A stretch of DNA of 64,000 nt from Incurvaria masculella (Eukaryota; Arthropoda; Insecta; Lepidoptera; Incurvariidae). The stretch's first letter is position 1, and each line of letters opens with the position of its first letter. This document shows positions 32,808 to 45,145 of this stretch, piece by piece. The stretch is from positions 2,564,501 through 2,628,500 of the forward strand of contig OX335651.1 in assembly GCA_946894095.1 (NCBI GenBank), written 5' to 3'. Position numbers and translations under genes: made by a program. The notes below the pieces were generated by a model that ran no database searches, was not told where the DNA came from, and was given only the letters and a program-made list of their open reading frames with translations.

Positions 32808-33734
32808 GCTGACTAATCCTGATAAGTACGAATGAACTAAGTGATTCTACGAATAATAGATTTCTTAACTAAATACGATGGTATTCTGAATTCCGTATCA
32901 TCAATTATTGTAAATGTCTCATTAAATTTTTTGGTTGTTATAGTTGTAATTTGTTTTTTTTTTTAAATAAGGAATATGTGCACCAATATCGATTAATTTA
33001 TGTGATGTGCTGAATGAAATATACATACATATTATATGACCTCCTTATTTTCTCGTTGGACGTACGTTGGAGTACGCTTGAAACGTAAATTTTAAGAGGA
33101 TTCAATCTACACGGTGATTTATTACAGAATTGTTGCGTTACAAGTTTTGGGGCATTTCCAATAGACAGACATTTTTTCATATTTTTTTAAAAAGCAAACG
33201 TCTATCACAAGAATGGGTATGAATAGAGATCATTTGCCAAATTCCGATTTAACGGTAACGGCGCAACATGTAATGAGATGATAATTAATTATGATGCAAC
33301 TCTTTGATATGAGTATCTTACAGGTAGGACCATCTTATACGCCTCTTGAAAGGTGCTCTAGATAGATAGACAGATCGTTCAGATATATAGGTATTTATTG
33401 TAATAACTAAAACTTTGCTTGTGCATTTATGAAAGGATAGAGTGCCCGACCATTTTTTTATGAATAACTGGTATGTTTAGCAGTGCCGTGAGACCAAAAA
33501 TGTACTCAGAAAAGCCAACCACGCTCAGCGAGGCACCAAAATAGTGAATTAGCGGACTAACCGGCAGATAGTTCCATACCCTGGCGGTGCGGCAGAAAAA
33601 TCAGATTTTAAACTATTCTTAGCCTAATGTCAAATCTGAATGATATCTTTGTGGGTGCTCCGGATATAGTTGATATAGGCAACAATAAGGGAAGTAAGTT
33701 CCACAGATCAACGCCCAATGTACCTGTAGAATAG

Positions 33735-33902
33735 ACTAAGCCCCGGTTGCACGAAGAGACGGCCTAGTTAATCAATGTTCACACACGTCACTTTTAGTGA
33801 TCCGCATAGAGTTCCTTCCACACTATCCACACAAAGTGACGTGTTTGATCAGACGTTGACGTTGATTTTGATTTTTTGTCCTTTCGTGCACTCGGCCCTA
33901 AG
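33735..33902. mobile_element. Short MITE, TTGCACGAAG type
   Basis: Ends CTAAGCCCCGGTTGCACGAA and TTTCGTGCACTCGGCCCTAAG are inverted. A copy in the other orientation is at 46079-46250. Confidence 0.7.
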
Positions 33903-33925
33903 TGACTTTACAAACCATATGTAGC

Positions 33926-34500
33926 TCAGCCAACGATGACTTGTGGGTCTCCAAAACGACTGACGGACATCTGTTCATCTTTTACAAACCATCTCCAAAG
34001 GCAACGAAGCAAAAACAAAGTAGCAGATTGAGATGTTCTGTTTCTCTGATTTTCTGAGACCTTTGATTGAGGGGCTGAGCAGGGCCAATTTGTCAGCATA
34101 ACTGGTATTGTTGCAACACCTCCCAGCAACATGACAAGTGATCCTGGTCCCATTCGTTTCGCAATCAGGTCATTCACATAACGAATGAACAACGCAGGTG
34201 ATGTCTGCCCTCCTTGTCACACACCACACGCCATGGTGTACTCCGCTGAGTAAGTATTACCCCACCGAACCGAGTTCACCTGACGTGTGTACCAGTGTCT
34301 GTGAAGGTTAACAATATATATATGTATAGCCAGTTTAAGCATTTTATCCCAGAGTCTGTTATACTGAACGCGATCTAAAGCCTTGCTGAGATTCAAATAC
34401 GGAAGTTGATCGCTTCACTTTGTATTGGACACAATGCTTCACAGTAACAATGGCCGTGGAAGTGGAAGTTTGCGGACGGAACCCAAACTGTTTCTCCTCA
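33926..34500 (-). pseudogene. LINE reverse transcriptase fragment
   Basis: Minus strand encodes KQFGFRPQTSTSTAIVTVKH, NLSKALDRVQYNRLWDKML, RQVNSVRWGNTYSAEYTMAC and QGGQTSPALFIRYVNDLI: RT motifs of a LINE, with a frameshift and a stop before QGG. No YADD box is intact. Confidence 0.75.
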
Positions 34501-34867
34501 ATGTGCATTTTATACATCATGCTTAGACGTTATAAACATATTCCATGCGAAAGAAGTTTTAGTCTAAAGCTAGTTGCTGTGATATTATAGCAACTACTTT
34601 ATAGAATCATTTCTGGAAGCAATTTATTGATATTTCTCTTTCTTCATTTTCAAATAAATTATCATTCCATGATTTTTTTAAATGTTTTTTTGTAACTAAC
34701 TGGCCATTCCTAATTTTAAGAAACATATTAGTAAATAAAAAAACCGGTGGTTTGTCCAAACGATGTATTTTTATGTCAAATTTATACCGGAATTTTATAT
34801 ATTTTGTTATTTTACTCCAATGAATTTGGTCAACTTGTATTGTTTTATTATGATTTTAATCTATATC

Positions 34868-35338
34868 CTGATTATAAATACATACATGTCACATTCCTTG
34901 AAATAAGCGACGTACCTGCTTAGTACGAAAAAGTATATTTACTTAAGTCAACCTGCCTAAGTAGAGCCTGTCTAGCGTCTGATGCCAAATACGATTTTGG
35001 TGATGACGGCAATATGTTTGATTTTTTTAACGTTGCAGTTAATGTCCGCAATGCGGATGAAGCGTTAAATAAATTTATGTAGGTATAATCTTAAACACTG
35101 TGTTAGTAGGAGGCATTCATTACGGGAGGAGGGACTGTAGGAGAATTCCAAACTATGGGTATACAGCCGGTGGCGAAATTGGTAGACGCAATACCCGCGA
35201 ATGGTATGTTTTTCTGGTTCGGGTCCAGCCTTGCAGTATATTCGTAAAGTAGTTCTTTTTACTGGGCTCTTTCTTCAATTAATGTGTCCTTGCTTCACGG
35301 TCGATTATACATACATACATGTCACATTCCTTAGATCC
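34868..35338 (+). mobile_element. tRNA-like MITE, copy with rearranged left end
   Basis: 35155-35240 has the same tRNA-like segment and 35300-35338 the terminus. The left 80 bp (34868-34948) instead equals the right end and right flank of the 30182 copy (GAAATAAGCGACGTACCTGC), indicating recombination or a tandem remnant. Confidence 0.65.
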
Positions 35339-35562
35339 TGAATTGTTTATTTTAATAATGTATTTAACACTTTTGAATTCGATCGATTTTATATTATTTT
35401 AAGTTTGATTTTATTATGTACCTTTTTTGACGTGTCTAAGTGTATGATTGTTGACCAAAAAGACCTAATAAAATGAAATGAAATGAAAATGAAATATACC
35501 ATACCTCATGGAAACTAAATGATCCACTGACTGAAACACCTATTCAAAGATGCGTTTACTTC

Positions 35563-35918
35563 TTAAGAACGGCCCGTTAGCTATGCTACCCATACAAACG
35601 TAGTTTACTAATCATTTGGAAACCGCTATTCCAATTAAATTGATATTCAATATCTAATATCAGGTAACAAATATCTGTGTCTGCATGCTTTTGTTTTTTT
35701 TTTTAAATCCATACCGAATGAAATGAAAGCAAAAAGAAAATCTTCACACGAATTTTGTTTTCTCTGTGGTTTAACCCAGAATACATTTACACACGGATAT
35801 TTGTAGCCTAATATTAGATACCAAATATCAAGTAAGTTGGAACAGCGGTTTTCAAATCATTAGTAAACTACGATTGTATGAGAGGCGAAATTTTCAGGTG
35901 CTTATGGGCCGACCTTAA
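35563..35918 (+). mobile_element. TTAA MITE family 2, copy 2
   Basis: TTAAGAACGGCCCGTTAGC to TTATGGGCCGACCTTAA. Confidence 0.72.
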
Positions 35919-36668
35919 GCTCGCATCCCCAGAAAATCTTACTCCCGCCCATTAGGCCACTTTTAGGCGGTGACAGGACTTTTATGAAAAACCGGTATTG
36001 GAGGTTGTTCCGAGAGACCATAGGTGTTCATAAAAGCCAAATCCACCTCACGTTGTGAAACCACGCTACAGTATTCTATCACCTGTGTGTTGAAATAAGA
36101 AGGTGCGGTACATGATCCCTCCACAGATGTCAAGTCGGACAAAAAACCTCACCTCGAACAATCATGGTGCAGTCCTGCATACATTTTGCGATGTAAATTT
36201 GTTTAGAAATATTCCATTTACGGATATTATCGTCATAACCAATGCAACATGTAACCAACCACGGATAGCGAAAAATAATGCAACATATTTTTTTCTAATA
36301 ATTAATCATTTATTTCTTGGCACAAAGTCTAAGAAAAACATATTTTCAGCTAAAACAATTTGTGAGAAAACATTGAACATGAAAAAAAGTGCTTGAAATT
36401 CTGTGAGATTGCATCAGTTTGTACATTTGTCAGAAAATATTTAAATGAAATACATAATAGTTATTCAGTATCTTAGCAAAATCAATTATAATTATAATAT
36501 GTGCAGTTTTAAATCCCTAGCATCAAATGGGAACGGATATCGCCAAAATAGTTACATTCTTTGCGATTTCTTATTTCGTGTTACATGCAGGGTCACAAAT
36601 TCTCAATCAAGTTAGCGAGAAACGACTATATTTTAAACGCTGTAGTTGGTATGGAGTATGAGATCAAA
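35919..36668. other. 3' flank of SPH-B
   Basis: AT-rich, no repeat recognised. TTTATT at about 36307 would be an AATAAA signal for SPH-B about 360 nt past its stop. Confidence 0.35.
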
Positions 36669-36965
36669 TCATAGAGAGTCGGTGCGGTGCGCAAACGCAG
36701 AGGCCATGATGGCGAGTAGCAGCGTGGAGGCGAGTGCGGGCGCGCCAAGGGCTGTCCCGGCACCGGGAGTCGTACCGCCACCGCCGGCGCCGCCGCCGCC
36801 CGCTCCGCCACCGCCCGCTCCGCCTGTCGCCGTGGTCAGCCACGCTGCGTAGTTGCTCGCGCGCGTGTATATCTCCGGCCATCCGGTGACAGGTTGGCAC
36901 GGCGGGTGCCACGAGAGGACGCCCGCCAGCGTGCCGCCGCACACCAGCGCGTTGCCCGTGTCGTT
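36669..36965 (-). CDS. SPH-B exon 7 (degenerate Ser195 region, Gly stalk, anchor)
   Basis: 297 nt including TGA. Starts NDTGNALVCGGTLAGVLSW, then GWPEIYTRASNYAAWL, then the Gly-rich stalk and hydrophobic tail. The stalk is an in-frame expansion relative to SPH-A, made of CCGCCCGCTCCGCCA-like 15-bp units on the plus strand near 36780-36830. Confidence 0.95.
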   Translation of the reverse strand, partial: NDTGNALVCGGTLAGVLSWHPPCQPVTGWPEIYTRASNYAAWLTTATGGAGGGGAGGGGAGGGGTTPGAGTALGAPALASTLLLAIMASAFAHRTDSL

Positions 36966-39900
36966 CTGGAATATAGGTACACACATAAATGAAGCCTTGG
37001 TTTTGGCACCACACAGCACACTTGAGCGTCGTGCGGTATGTGTCATGGAAACATGTGACGATCGTGTAGTGCTCGTGAGCGGCTCGTAGCCTAGTAGCGC
37101 GGGGACCGGCCTAGCGTACCAGAGGTCTGGGTTCAATTCCGACATGCACCACTGTCATTCTCTTTCCGAGTTCGATAAGTGCATTTCGTCATGAATGCGA
37201 GCTGTTCCATGGTTCGGAACCCATGTAAAACTGTGCGTTCCCTTCCTCTACTAGTGGTAGAGTTAAGCTAACCCAGATTGGTACCACCACATTATTAAAC
37301 ACTGATTGAAGCGGCAACGAAAAATTTATTTTCCATCCAGTTCAGTGTAGCCGTGCTTATAAAAGGAAGGTATTAGCACGGAACGTATTCCTTCAGGATT
37401 ATGGTGTATTGGGTCATTAACATGACGGTAGTTGTGTAGCCATCTGTGTCTGGTTCCATAAAAAAATCATCTACAAAATGGCATCGAACAGAGGAGATGA
37501 AGATGCAGGCAGGGCGTTGAATGCGTTTGACGTTACAACAAAGAGAGCATGTTGGTATCACTAAGCATGGTTAGTCGAATTAAGCACTCTGTAGTACATA
37601 TACCGATTGAAGGAATATATTAGAAATAGTAATATTACCGAGCAGCTACGGGTATTGGCGTTGTAGGGGCCAGCACACAACATGCTAGTAGTCACGTTTG
37701 GAGCGGTCGGTTGCGGGTTGAGAATGGTAGTACACCAAGGAAGACTGAGCACAGACTTATGCGCATAGAGCAGTTGGTTGTTCATCTGGAATGAAATAAT
37801 GGCTCATTTCAATTATTTATATCGTAGAAATAATATATTTATATATGGCATTCTGACGATATTACATGTATGTAGATTTTTTTTATGTGACTGGACATGG
37901 ATGGCTAATACCACACTTTCTGTCATGGTATTAGCCCAACACACCAGATGGGAACTAGGTGCCATGCCAGGACCTTGCTTATATTGCACGGCTACATTGA
38001 ACTGGACGGAAAACACGGACAATTTTCATTGCCGCTTCGACCATCGTTCATCCAATGCGATGGTACCAACCTGGGCGGGATTTACCCTACCACAAGGAAG
38101 GGGACCTAAAGTTTAACGTGGAATCCGAACCACGGCCAGCCTCTCTCAACGGTCCAATGGTAACCCATCCAAGACCAGACCGGACCCAGCGTTGCTTAAC
38201 TTCGGAGAGCGATCGCCGAAGTGTCGCGCCACTGGGCCATTAAGGCTGACTAATTTAGATGTAATAACTCTAATAATGTAGTAGATGTAATAACTCTATC
38301 ACGTCACTTGTGAAGTGAAGTATTGAAATAAGATTAAGATTCGGCATAATAGTTGCAAAGAGTTCATTATAAAGCCACCTGCAGAAAAAGGTCGGATAAT
38401 TCGAGCCAACTCATCATATATATTTTGTGAATGACATTTTTCTTAGCCAGATTATCACACAATTTTTAAACGTTCTCTTTGATTATGAGTATCCGAACAT
38501 TCGAAGTACCTCTCAATCTTATCATGTTAGGTTTTACGGTGTTTATTAGTTTCACTCACATCATAAACAATGGACAGTAGGGAAAGACTGCTAATATCAT
38601 ACAATGTAAGAAACTCGATAAATACTTCTTATTTTCGCTGGTACTATGACATTTCTAACCAGCGTCATCTCCCGTCACTGCCAGAACTAGCTACACCGTT
38701 ATTAAACTAAGCTTATTTCCAAATGTTGTCTAGACTAGTTAGAAAATGTTATATTTCAACTATAAATTAAGTAACGTCATTGTAAATAAAAACATTCATT
38801 AATATTCATTGGTTTGCATATAATGTATTCTCAAATGAGGATTGCAACGCCATCTGTTGACTTTTATTATCCCTATTTATCATTTGTATGACGTCAGCAA
38901 TGTTTCTCTACTATCATATATATATGCTCACATTTACTAATTGCATACATTTCGTCATTAATATGTTCATCAGCTTCAGTATCATCTCAACAATCCTCAA
39001 TACAACAATATCTTCCAACAAAATTATCTCAGGATTTTTCCTGCTTGCATAATCTTCTTTACTCATGCTTCTTCTCTCATACTCAAGTCTCAATCAGTAC
39101 TAGCAAGCAGGAAGAAGGTACCGTGGCGGTCCCTGGTGCGGCCGCGCCCCAGCCGGCGACGGAGCAGTTGGTGTTGTCAGCAGGAGCCGTTGTCGTCGGC
39201 AGACCCAGTGGAATTAGACCAGTATTGTTCGGAAACGGGGTCGTGAGCTGCATCATAGGATTACAATGAAGGTTCAAAAAATTGAACGCGTTATGGACAC
39301 CTGTCTATGAGAATGAAACGCTACAAATGGTGGCTTTTTATAATTACTGAAATCGACGATATCTGAAGGTTTTAATTTAAACAAAAGTTAACAACCATGA
39401 TGTGTTGCACCATCTTATATTTTGAAATGATAATTTTATGGTTCAGAATCCTGATATTCAGGTGATCGGTTTTGTAAAATTTCGACTTGAAGAATGAACA
39501 AGGAGGAAGACTGACGTTGCAAAAAAAAAAAAAAAAGTGATGAAGGAAATCGAATACTACTAAGGATTATTTGATGTTAGCCTATCCACAATACTGACCT
39601 ATTTGCACAAAATGGGTAAAAATATTTAAAAACTTGTTAAATGGATGCCTCATGAATTTATCGATCACCAGAGAGGAGCGCGCGTTGAAACTTGCCTTAC
39701 CTTGATACAGTCATAAAAGGATTTTAGACTGAATTGTGACTTATGGCAAAAAGTAGATGATTTACAAAAATCGCAAGCAAACAACGCAATGGCCTATGTT
39801 AAACGCCGGAACATTTCCCTCCATAAAACCAAGCTCATCAATAAAATGGTGGTAATGGTTTGGTTAGTCAAATTATGGTGTAATTGTTTATAGTTGAGCA

Positions 39901-42900
39901 TTAACAATGAGCTATGGTTTATCAACCACGGCAACTACCTTTGAACCCACTTATGTTGTTATTGCACAATACTTACTTTTGTTAATTGTTTTTTTTTGTG
40001 GCGTATTAAAGAATTTTCAATCAATCAAAACTATAATTTTGTAACTACGAAAATATATTTTTCCTTAAAAAAAAACATTCCTTATTTTCTTAATATAAAA
40101 CGCAATTGTCATACGTTAATAGGTAAATTAAAATTAATTATATCTTCAAACAGATAATCACTATATCAGTTATCAGCTCTCGTCATGCAGGACACGACAA
40201 TATATGCGAAGAGCCTGTCACTTCAAGGTAAATACCATTTAAGTAAACAAGATTGTGAATCGAAATCATCGGAAATAGCTTAGTAAACCATTTATAATAT
40301 TTTTCACTGCACGGTCTTGATAATTGGGAAAGCCTAGAAATTCGTGAATAGCGGCAATATTGGAAGACCATATTATTGCAGTACCTAACTAAATATATAT
40401 TTAAGCTAAATCTGAAAGTCAAGTTATGGTAAAATCAAATATGTATAGTAGATAACAATGCATACCTACCATATAATCAAAGTATGATACATTCACAACT
40501 GAAGGCAAGAATAAATATTGTAGATTCATTTTCCTTAGCTTCTTGAGGAATGTCAATTACAATGACAACACACCCATTAACATGAACCGTAGACGTTATA
40601 GAAGTTGGTGTTTTGGATGAAAGATAAAGCTTATAACCAAGCAAACGTACTCAGCTAAAGTTAAAATATAATTCGAGGTAAAGCCGGTTGTTTTTGAATG
40701 AGAAGTCACTCACGACAATGACACCGATGTCGTTGTTACTGGAGGGTGGGCCCAGGTAGCTAGGATGCGCCATGAATGTCTGCACAGTGCGCCAGCGGTT
40801 TGCAGATGCATCGTTATTGAGAAGAGCAGCTCCGGCGAATACGCGGTAGGCGGAAGCGACCTTCAGCACGTATGCTCTGATCATATTCAACACAATAAAA
40901 ATAAATCAATCAATCATGTAAATGAGTTTGTCAAAAATAGCATTCAATAAATAATTGAACGTATATGTCTAGCGGAATGGTTGCTTTCAGATGTGAAAGT
41001 GTTAAGAATTACAGATGCTAATGCAAAATTTTCTGAATACATTATAGCTAAAACATGGGATTTTGGCCAATAATACTGATATAGTCCAACATCCAACTAA
41101 AATTTATGACTTCTGTATACGCTGCATATACTTCAGACACTATTTCGACCCAAACTTCTTTATAATTAAAATTATCAACCTAAACATCCTTAGGCAGAAA
41201 TATAGAATTTTATTAAATAGGTTTCACTTCAAATGGAATTGCCCAAAGTAGGCATTTCATGATAATTATATATTTTCGGGTAATGTGTTTACGTATTTCA
41301 AGTATTTAAAGCTACAAACTATGAGCTACGAAACACAGGAAATAATTTTGGTAACAATATCTGTGGTTATCGAAAAGTTTTGCTTGTTGAACATTTCATC
41401 GCTAAAATCATTGGATGTGATAAATCCTCAGAAGAAGATGACTGAAATGAAATTAATTAAAAATTTATGGGATGTCTATTTAAACAAACCCAGTGGTGGC
41501 GTTGAAGTTGTACAGACAGGAGGCACTGGTAACCACGTGCTGCAGAGTGATGAGGGCTCCTCCGCACGAGTGACCACGAGTCGCTTGACCTACCTGAGAT
41601 AATGCTTGCAGCGACACCTAGAAAAGAAATAGAAAAAAAATGTTTGTTTGCAAATTTTTACAGTGATACATAAAAATAGTTTACATATTAATAAAGTTGG
41701 AGTTTGAATAGTGAATATCAAGAAATAGTGTGCAAAAATGGCTATGGCTCAGTGTGCCAGGGAGGTACATTAATTTCCCTGATTGGCTACAAACACAAAC
41801 ATTTAAGTAAATAAACTAATATCAATGATATGCCGTCAACTTGAACTCAATCAATAAGATGTAATGCCATGACGCATTTCATAGATTTGATACCCAATGA
41901 TTACACCTCTTTCTTTCTTCTGTGGGACCTTTTCATGTGAATGCCAAAATGTGTACTTAGTGGTAGATTGAACAACAAACATATCTGCTCAAAAACTGTA
42001 ATGAGAGATTTTTGCAAGAAATATTGAAAATACAATATTCTAATAATCCAAAGAAACTTATACTGTATTTTAAATTATAGTTTCTTCACAAGATAAGCTA
42101 AGCTTAAAAAATACTTATATTTTCAGTCTAGGTAGAAAAATACCACAAGATGAGTTATATTATCTAATTAAGACCTGGCGAATTTACAGTTTGTATAATG
42201 TTCAGCGTAAAATAACTCTCAGCCTCTATAACCATCGATACAAAGGTCAGAGATCAGTTGATTTCTGACTGGCGCGATGACGACGACGTGAGGACGAGTA
42301 CTGAGAAAGTCTACAATGAGGTGGGCTAAACGTCGACTTAAATAAGTAAACCATTAATTTAAACAATGAACAGGTCGTAACGCAAATTTATGTAAGTGCT
42401 ACTTACGATATTAATAACTTTTATACCGGTATTATGATGTTAATGACATATGGGATAATGTGATATTAATGACATATGGGAAGTGTATAACAAACGACAT
42501 AGGCGATCTGTGAATATGAATGTATGTATGTATCATGACAATGAAATTAACTATGAAATAAGTTAGGTCAACGACATGAGAAAACTGCACGTCTCGTCCG
42601 TATAACTTAGACATAAGGAAACCTCACATTTATCTGTATACTTACGACATAGGGGAACTGTAGGTCAGTGGCTACTGATCCATTGACGATTCTAGATGCA
42701 TCGCCAATGAAACTTGATGTATTGGCACCTGAAAGAGTATTTTTTATTTCACTCATAGGTATCTGACGGGTAAGTGTCGATATTTTATTGTAAATACATT
42801 AAACATTCATAAGAATAATTGTGAATTTTATCACAGATTAACATAATTTAATCGAAATGAATATCGTGACGATCATCATTGATAATATCGGCGACGATGT

Positions 42901-43761
42901 TGTCAGCGCATACAGCCTGTCTTCTGGATTAAGGGATGGAAGGGAAGGTTCAAAATAATTCTGCAACTACCCGCACCCACAACTACAATCTACGACAACG
43001 GCGAGTCTAGCTGTCAGTCGGTTGCTGCGTACGGACGTAGCGGCTGCCTCGGAAACGATGGAGAGGAGACATTCTCCCACGCGTGAAAGGCCGTTAGTTT
43101 TCAAACATATCATCATTGTGGTTAATTTGTTTCAATAATTTAAAACAATAGATTATCCCTGTTACTAATAAACCCAGAACATTTTATAAATAGTTACAAA
43201 ATGTCCTTTACTTTTAAATGCACTTTCGAATTCGAGAAAAAGGAATAAAACATTGTGTAACTATTTAGACGATGATCTGGGTTTATTAGTAATAGGGTAA
43301 GATTATATATTTTGATTTGTTTCATACATTATACGGTATGTATTCTTACCTATAAGTTTAGATACAATACATTAATTTAAATGTAATTCTAGATAGTTAA
43401 AAAAGAAACGAATTTTTATTTCGTTGCACCAGATGAAGACAAATTCAACATTCCAATTCGTAATTTATGCTTCACCTTTAAAATAAAATAAGCTGATTAT
43501 TATCTTTCCATTATATCTTTCCAGGATAACGACAAGTAAATATGTGACTGTTATTTAATAGTCACTGGCTTTACATGATATATTTATACTAAATAATATT
43601 ATTGTAACTTCTACGCGCCACTAAATATTTTCAAGCTCGTTTAGGAATAAGTATTAATATATTTTTAAATCAATGCATTTCAAAGGCAATATGTGGGAGC
43701 TATACTTACAGCTGGCATGAAGAGTTACAGCTGCGAAAAACAACACAAGCACCTTTTCCAT
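36669..43761 (-). CDS. SPH-B: catalytically dead serine protease homolog with Gly-rich stalk, 7 exons
   Basis: Seven exons (43710-43761, 42646-42728, 41490-41617, 40714-40876, 39122-39247, 37639-37785, 36669-36965) join to 331 residues, with the exon lengths and phases of SPH-A except for three extra nucleotides in exon 6 and 57 in exon 7. Signal peptide MEKVLVLFFAAVTLHAS; activation site SR30-IVNG. His57 is Ser (TSASC, Ser78), Asp102 kept (ND137IGV), Ser195 is Thr (NDT236GNA). Eight core cysteines are present, plus Cys18 at the exon 1-2 junction. The residue at S1 position 189 appears to be Arg. The C-terminal region has a Gly-rich stalk with three AGGGG units before the hydrophobic tail LASTLLLAIMASAFA. 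Tandem paralog of SPH-A in the same orientation; probably secreted and membrane-tethered. No catalytic activity is expected. Confidence 0.93.
37077..37445 (+). mobile_element. tRNA-headed SINE in SPH-B intron 6
   Basis: GAGCGGCTCGTAGCCTAGTA with B box GGGTTCAATTCC, then the usual body to the GGTTCCATAAAAAA end. Confidence 0.75.
37639..37785 (-). CDS. SPH-B exon 6 (Cys168-Cys191 region)
   Basis: 147 nt, acceptor ATCCAG or TTCCAG context, donor GTAATA, phase 0. One codon longer than SPH-A exon 6. Carries Cys168 (LPWC), Cys182 (MLCAGPY) and Cys191 (RSCS). Confidence 0.93.
37873..38255 (-). mobile_element. 5S-headed SINE in SPH-B intron 5
   Basis: Minus-strand head reads CAGTGGCGCGACACTTCGGC, CCGAAGTTAAGCAACGCTGG, TTGGATGGGTTACC, then the shared body and a poly-A tail. 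Confidence 0.75.
38256..39115. other. Rest of SPH-B intron 5
   Basis: AT-rich, no element recognised; a 20-bp ATGTAATAACTCTA duplication at 38260-38300. Confidence 0.45.
39122..39247 (-). CDS. SPH-B exon 5 (Cys136 / GWG region)
   Basis: 126 nt, acceptor ATGCAG, donor GTACCT, phase 0. Encodes LTTPFPNNTGLIPLGLP and NCSVAGWGAAAPG, colinear with SPH-A exon 5. Confidence 0.93.
39250..40713. other. SPH-B intron 4
   Basis: Holds an A16 tract (39521) and a LINE 3' tail at 39955-40027 ending TCAATCAATC. No other feature. Confidence 0.5.
40714..40876 (-). CDS. SPH-B exon 4 (Asp102 region)
   Basis: 163 nt, acceptor ATCAG, donor GTGAGT, phase 2 in and 0 out. Encodes AYRVFAGAALLNND and PPSSNNDIGVIV; the Asp102 equivalent is present. 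Confidence 0.93.
41490..41617 (-). CDS. SPH-B exon 3 (degenerate His57 region)
   Basis: 128 nt, acceptor TTCTAG, donor GTTTGT, phase 0 in and 2 out. Encodes RGHSCGGALITLQHVV followed by TSASC, with Ser in place of the catalytic His. Confidence 0.92.
42646..42728 (-). CDS. SPH-B exon 2 (activation site)
   Basis: 83 nt, acceptor TTTCAG, donor GTAAGT. Encodes FIGDASRIVNGSVATDLQF. The codon split with exon 1 is Cys rather than the Tyr of SPH-A. Confidence 0.94.
43157..43300. mobile_element. Foldback MITE in SPH-B intron 1
   Basis: CCCTGTTACTAATAAACCCA pairs with TGGGTTTATTAGTAATAGGG, and AATAGTTACA with TGTAACTATT. About 144 bp. Confidence 0.68.
43710..43761 (-). CDS. SPH-B exon 1 (signal peptide)
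   Basis: 52 nt from ATG (43761-43759) to a GTAAGT donor, phase 1. Encodes MEKVLVLFFAAVTLHAS, differing from SPH-A exon 1 at only two residues. Confidence 0.93.
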
Positions 43762-43838
43762 TTTGCTTTCTGATAATGTTGTCACGACACACAATAAAAT
43801 GAATGCTGTTGCGTTTGATTAAGTGGTTAATGGCATTG

Positions 43839-43878
43839 TTTTTATATTATCCTATATCGGTGCCCAAATTATCTTATC
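43839..43878 (-). promoter_or_regulatory. SPH-B core promoter with tandem GATA and TATA box
   Basis: Minus-strand GATAAGATAA (43878-43869), then TTTGGGCACCGATAT and AATATAAAAA, about 80 nt before the ATG. Almost identical to the SPH-A block although the flanking DNA has diverged, which suggests constraint or recent duplication. Confidence 0.7.
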
Positions 43879-44257
43879 ATTGTCTAAGCCAGTAATAAGA
43901 TTAGAGTAAGTAATTTCATGAGTATGCAAATGCATTGCAATGCATTTATATGCCCCGCTAAAAAAAAGTTGGTCCTGACAAATTTGATCTGAGCGATAGA
44001 CCCTTCACATTGGAACTGCAGAAGTTACCTGTTCACTTCTATGCCCGCCACTCGTTCTGTGTGTTTAAAACATAGCTTATTTACCACGGTGAAGAAAAAC
44101 CAAGTAAAAGAACGCACTGCTTCGGTACGTAGGTTGGTAAATTAGTTTAAGTTGCTGAGTTGGTTCCGGGATGTAAATATGATACAAAGAGAGCCACTGC
44201 ATTTCCCGTCGTAAGGGTGGTAAGCCATAAGGTGGACTATGTAGCTATAGCTATAGC

Positions 44258-44360
44258 CAGCCTCGGTAGCTCAGTGTGCGACGCCTTGCGAATCGATAAG
44301 CTGGGGCAGCATCTCTGAGCGCGGTTTGGTTCTGGATGGGTGACCATTTTCAACCGTTTC
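44258..44360 (+). mobile_element. 5S-headed SINE, head only
   Basis: CCTCGGTAGCTCAGTGTGCG through GGATGGGTGACCATTTTC; the body is missing. Confidence 0.65.
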
Positions 44361-44736
44361 CGAATTCGATAACATATTTTGCATTTGAAAGTCCATGTTT
44401 TATCGATTTACAAGCGATGCGACGCGGTGGTAGACTTTTAGTAAAATAAACTAAGATTGATTTATCTTCCCATCCCAGTAAAGAAATGTACATGTAAATA
44501 TTATTTAATCATAGCCATTGGTACAAATATCCAACTGTCGTTTGATTTCGGTGCGTAAGTTGGGCTGCACACGCCGAACTCATGCAACGATATTCTTGTG
44601 GGCTAAACACATTTTCATCCTAATTAATATCAGAGAATATGACGCACTATTGAACAATATTCAACGTTGTTTAGGTGTTAGTATATATTTATTAAAACTA
44701 CGCATTTAACAGGAAATGTGTACGAACTGTACTTAC

Positions 44737-44788
44737 AGCTGCCATGAAGAGTTACAACTGCGAAAAGGAACACAAGCACCTTTTCCAT
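44737..44788 (-). pseudogene. Orphan duplicate of SPH-A/B exon 1 (or alternative first exon of SPH-B)
   Basis: Intact 52-nt copy of exon 1: ATG at 44788-44786, MEKVLVFLFAVVTLHGS, ending at the same GTAAGT donor in phase 1. A degenerate copy of the promoter (GATAACAT, TATAAAAT) lies upstream, and about 80 bp of intron-1-like sequence lies downstream. No exons 2-7 lie between it and SPH-B. It is either a gene fragment from tandem duplication or a distal first exon that could splice to SPH-B exon 2, since the phase fits. Confidence 0.8.
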
Positions 44789-45145
44789 TTAGATTCCTGC
44801 TAATTTTGTCATGAGTAATAGTGACTGCTGATACGTCTGAGTGAGTATTAAATTGATTTGTTTTTATTTAATTTTATATTGCTTCCCAAAATATGTTATC
44901 TTTGTCTAATCCGGGGTACTACGATTAAAGTAAGTGATTCCATGAAACGATGATGTTTCAGGTTAAGTATGAGATTGTAATGCTTATATACCTACCACGG
45001 TGAAAGAAAATAACATACCCAATGCTTCCGTTGTGGTAAAGGTTCTGACAAGTTAGACAGAATTCGTTCTGTTTGTTTAAAACATCCTTGGAAAATGCTA
45101 AAACTCGTTTCCATGCTAGGTTTTCCTGTGTCATAAGATACAAGG

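Noticed and set aside
36646..37145. 158-codon and other open frames over the SPH-B last exon
   Set aside because: They read through the splice acceptor at 36966 into intron and SINE; the exon starts at 36965.
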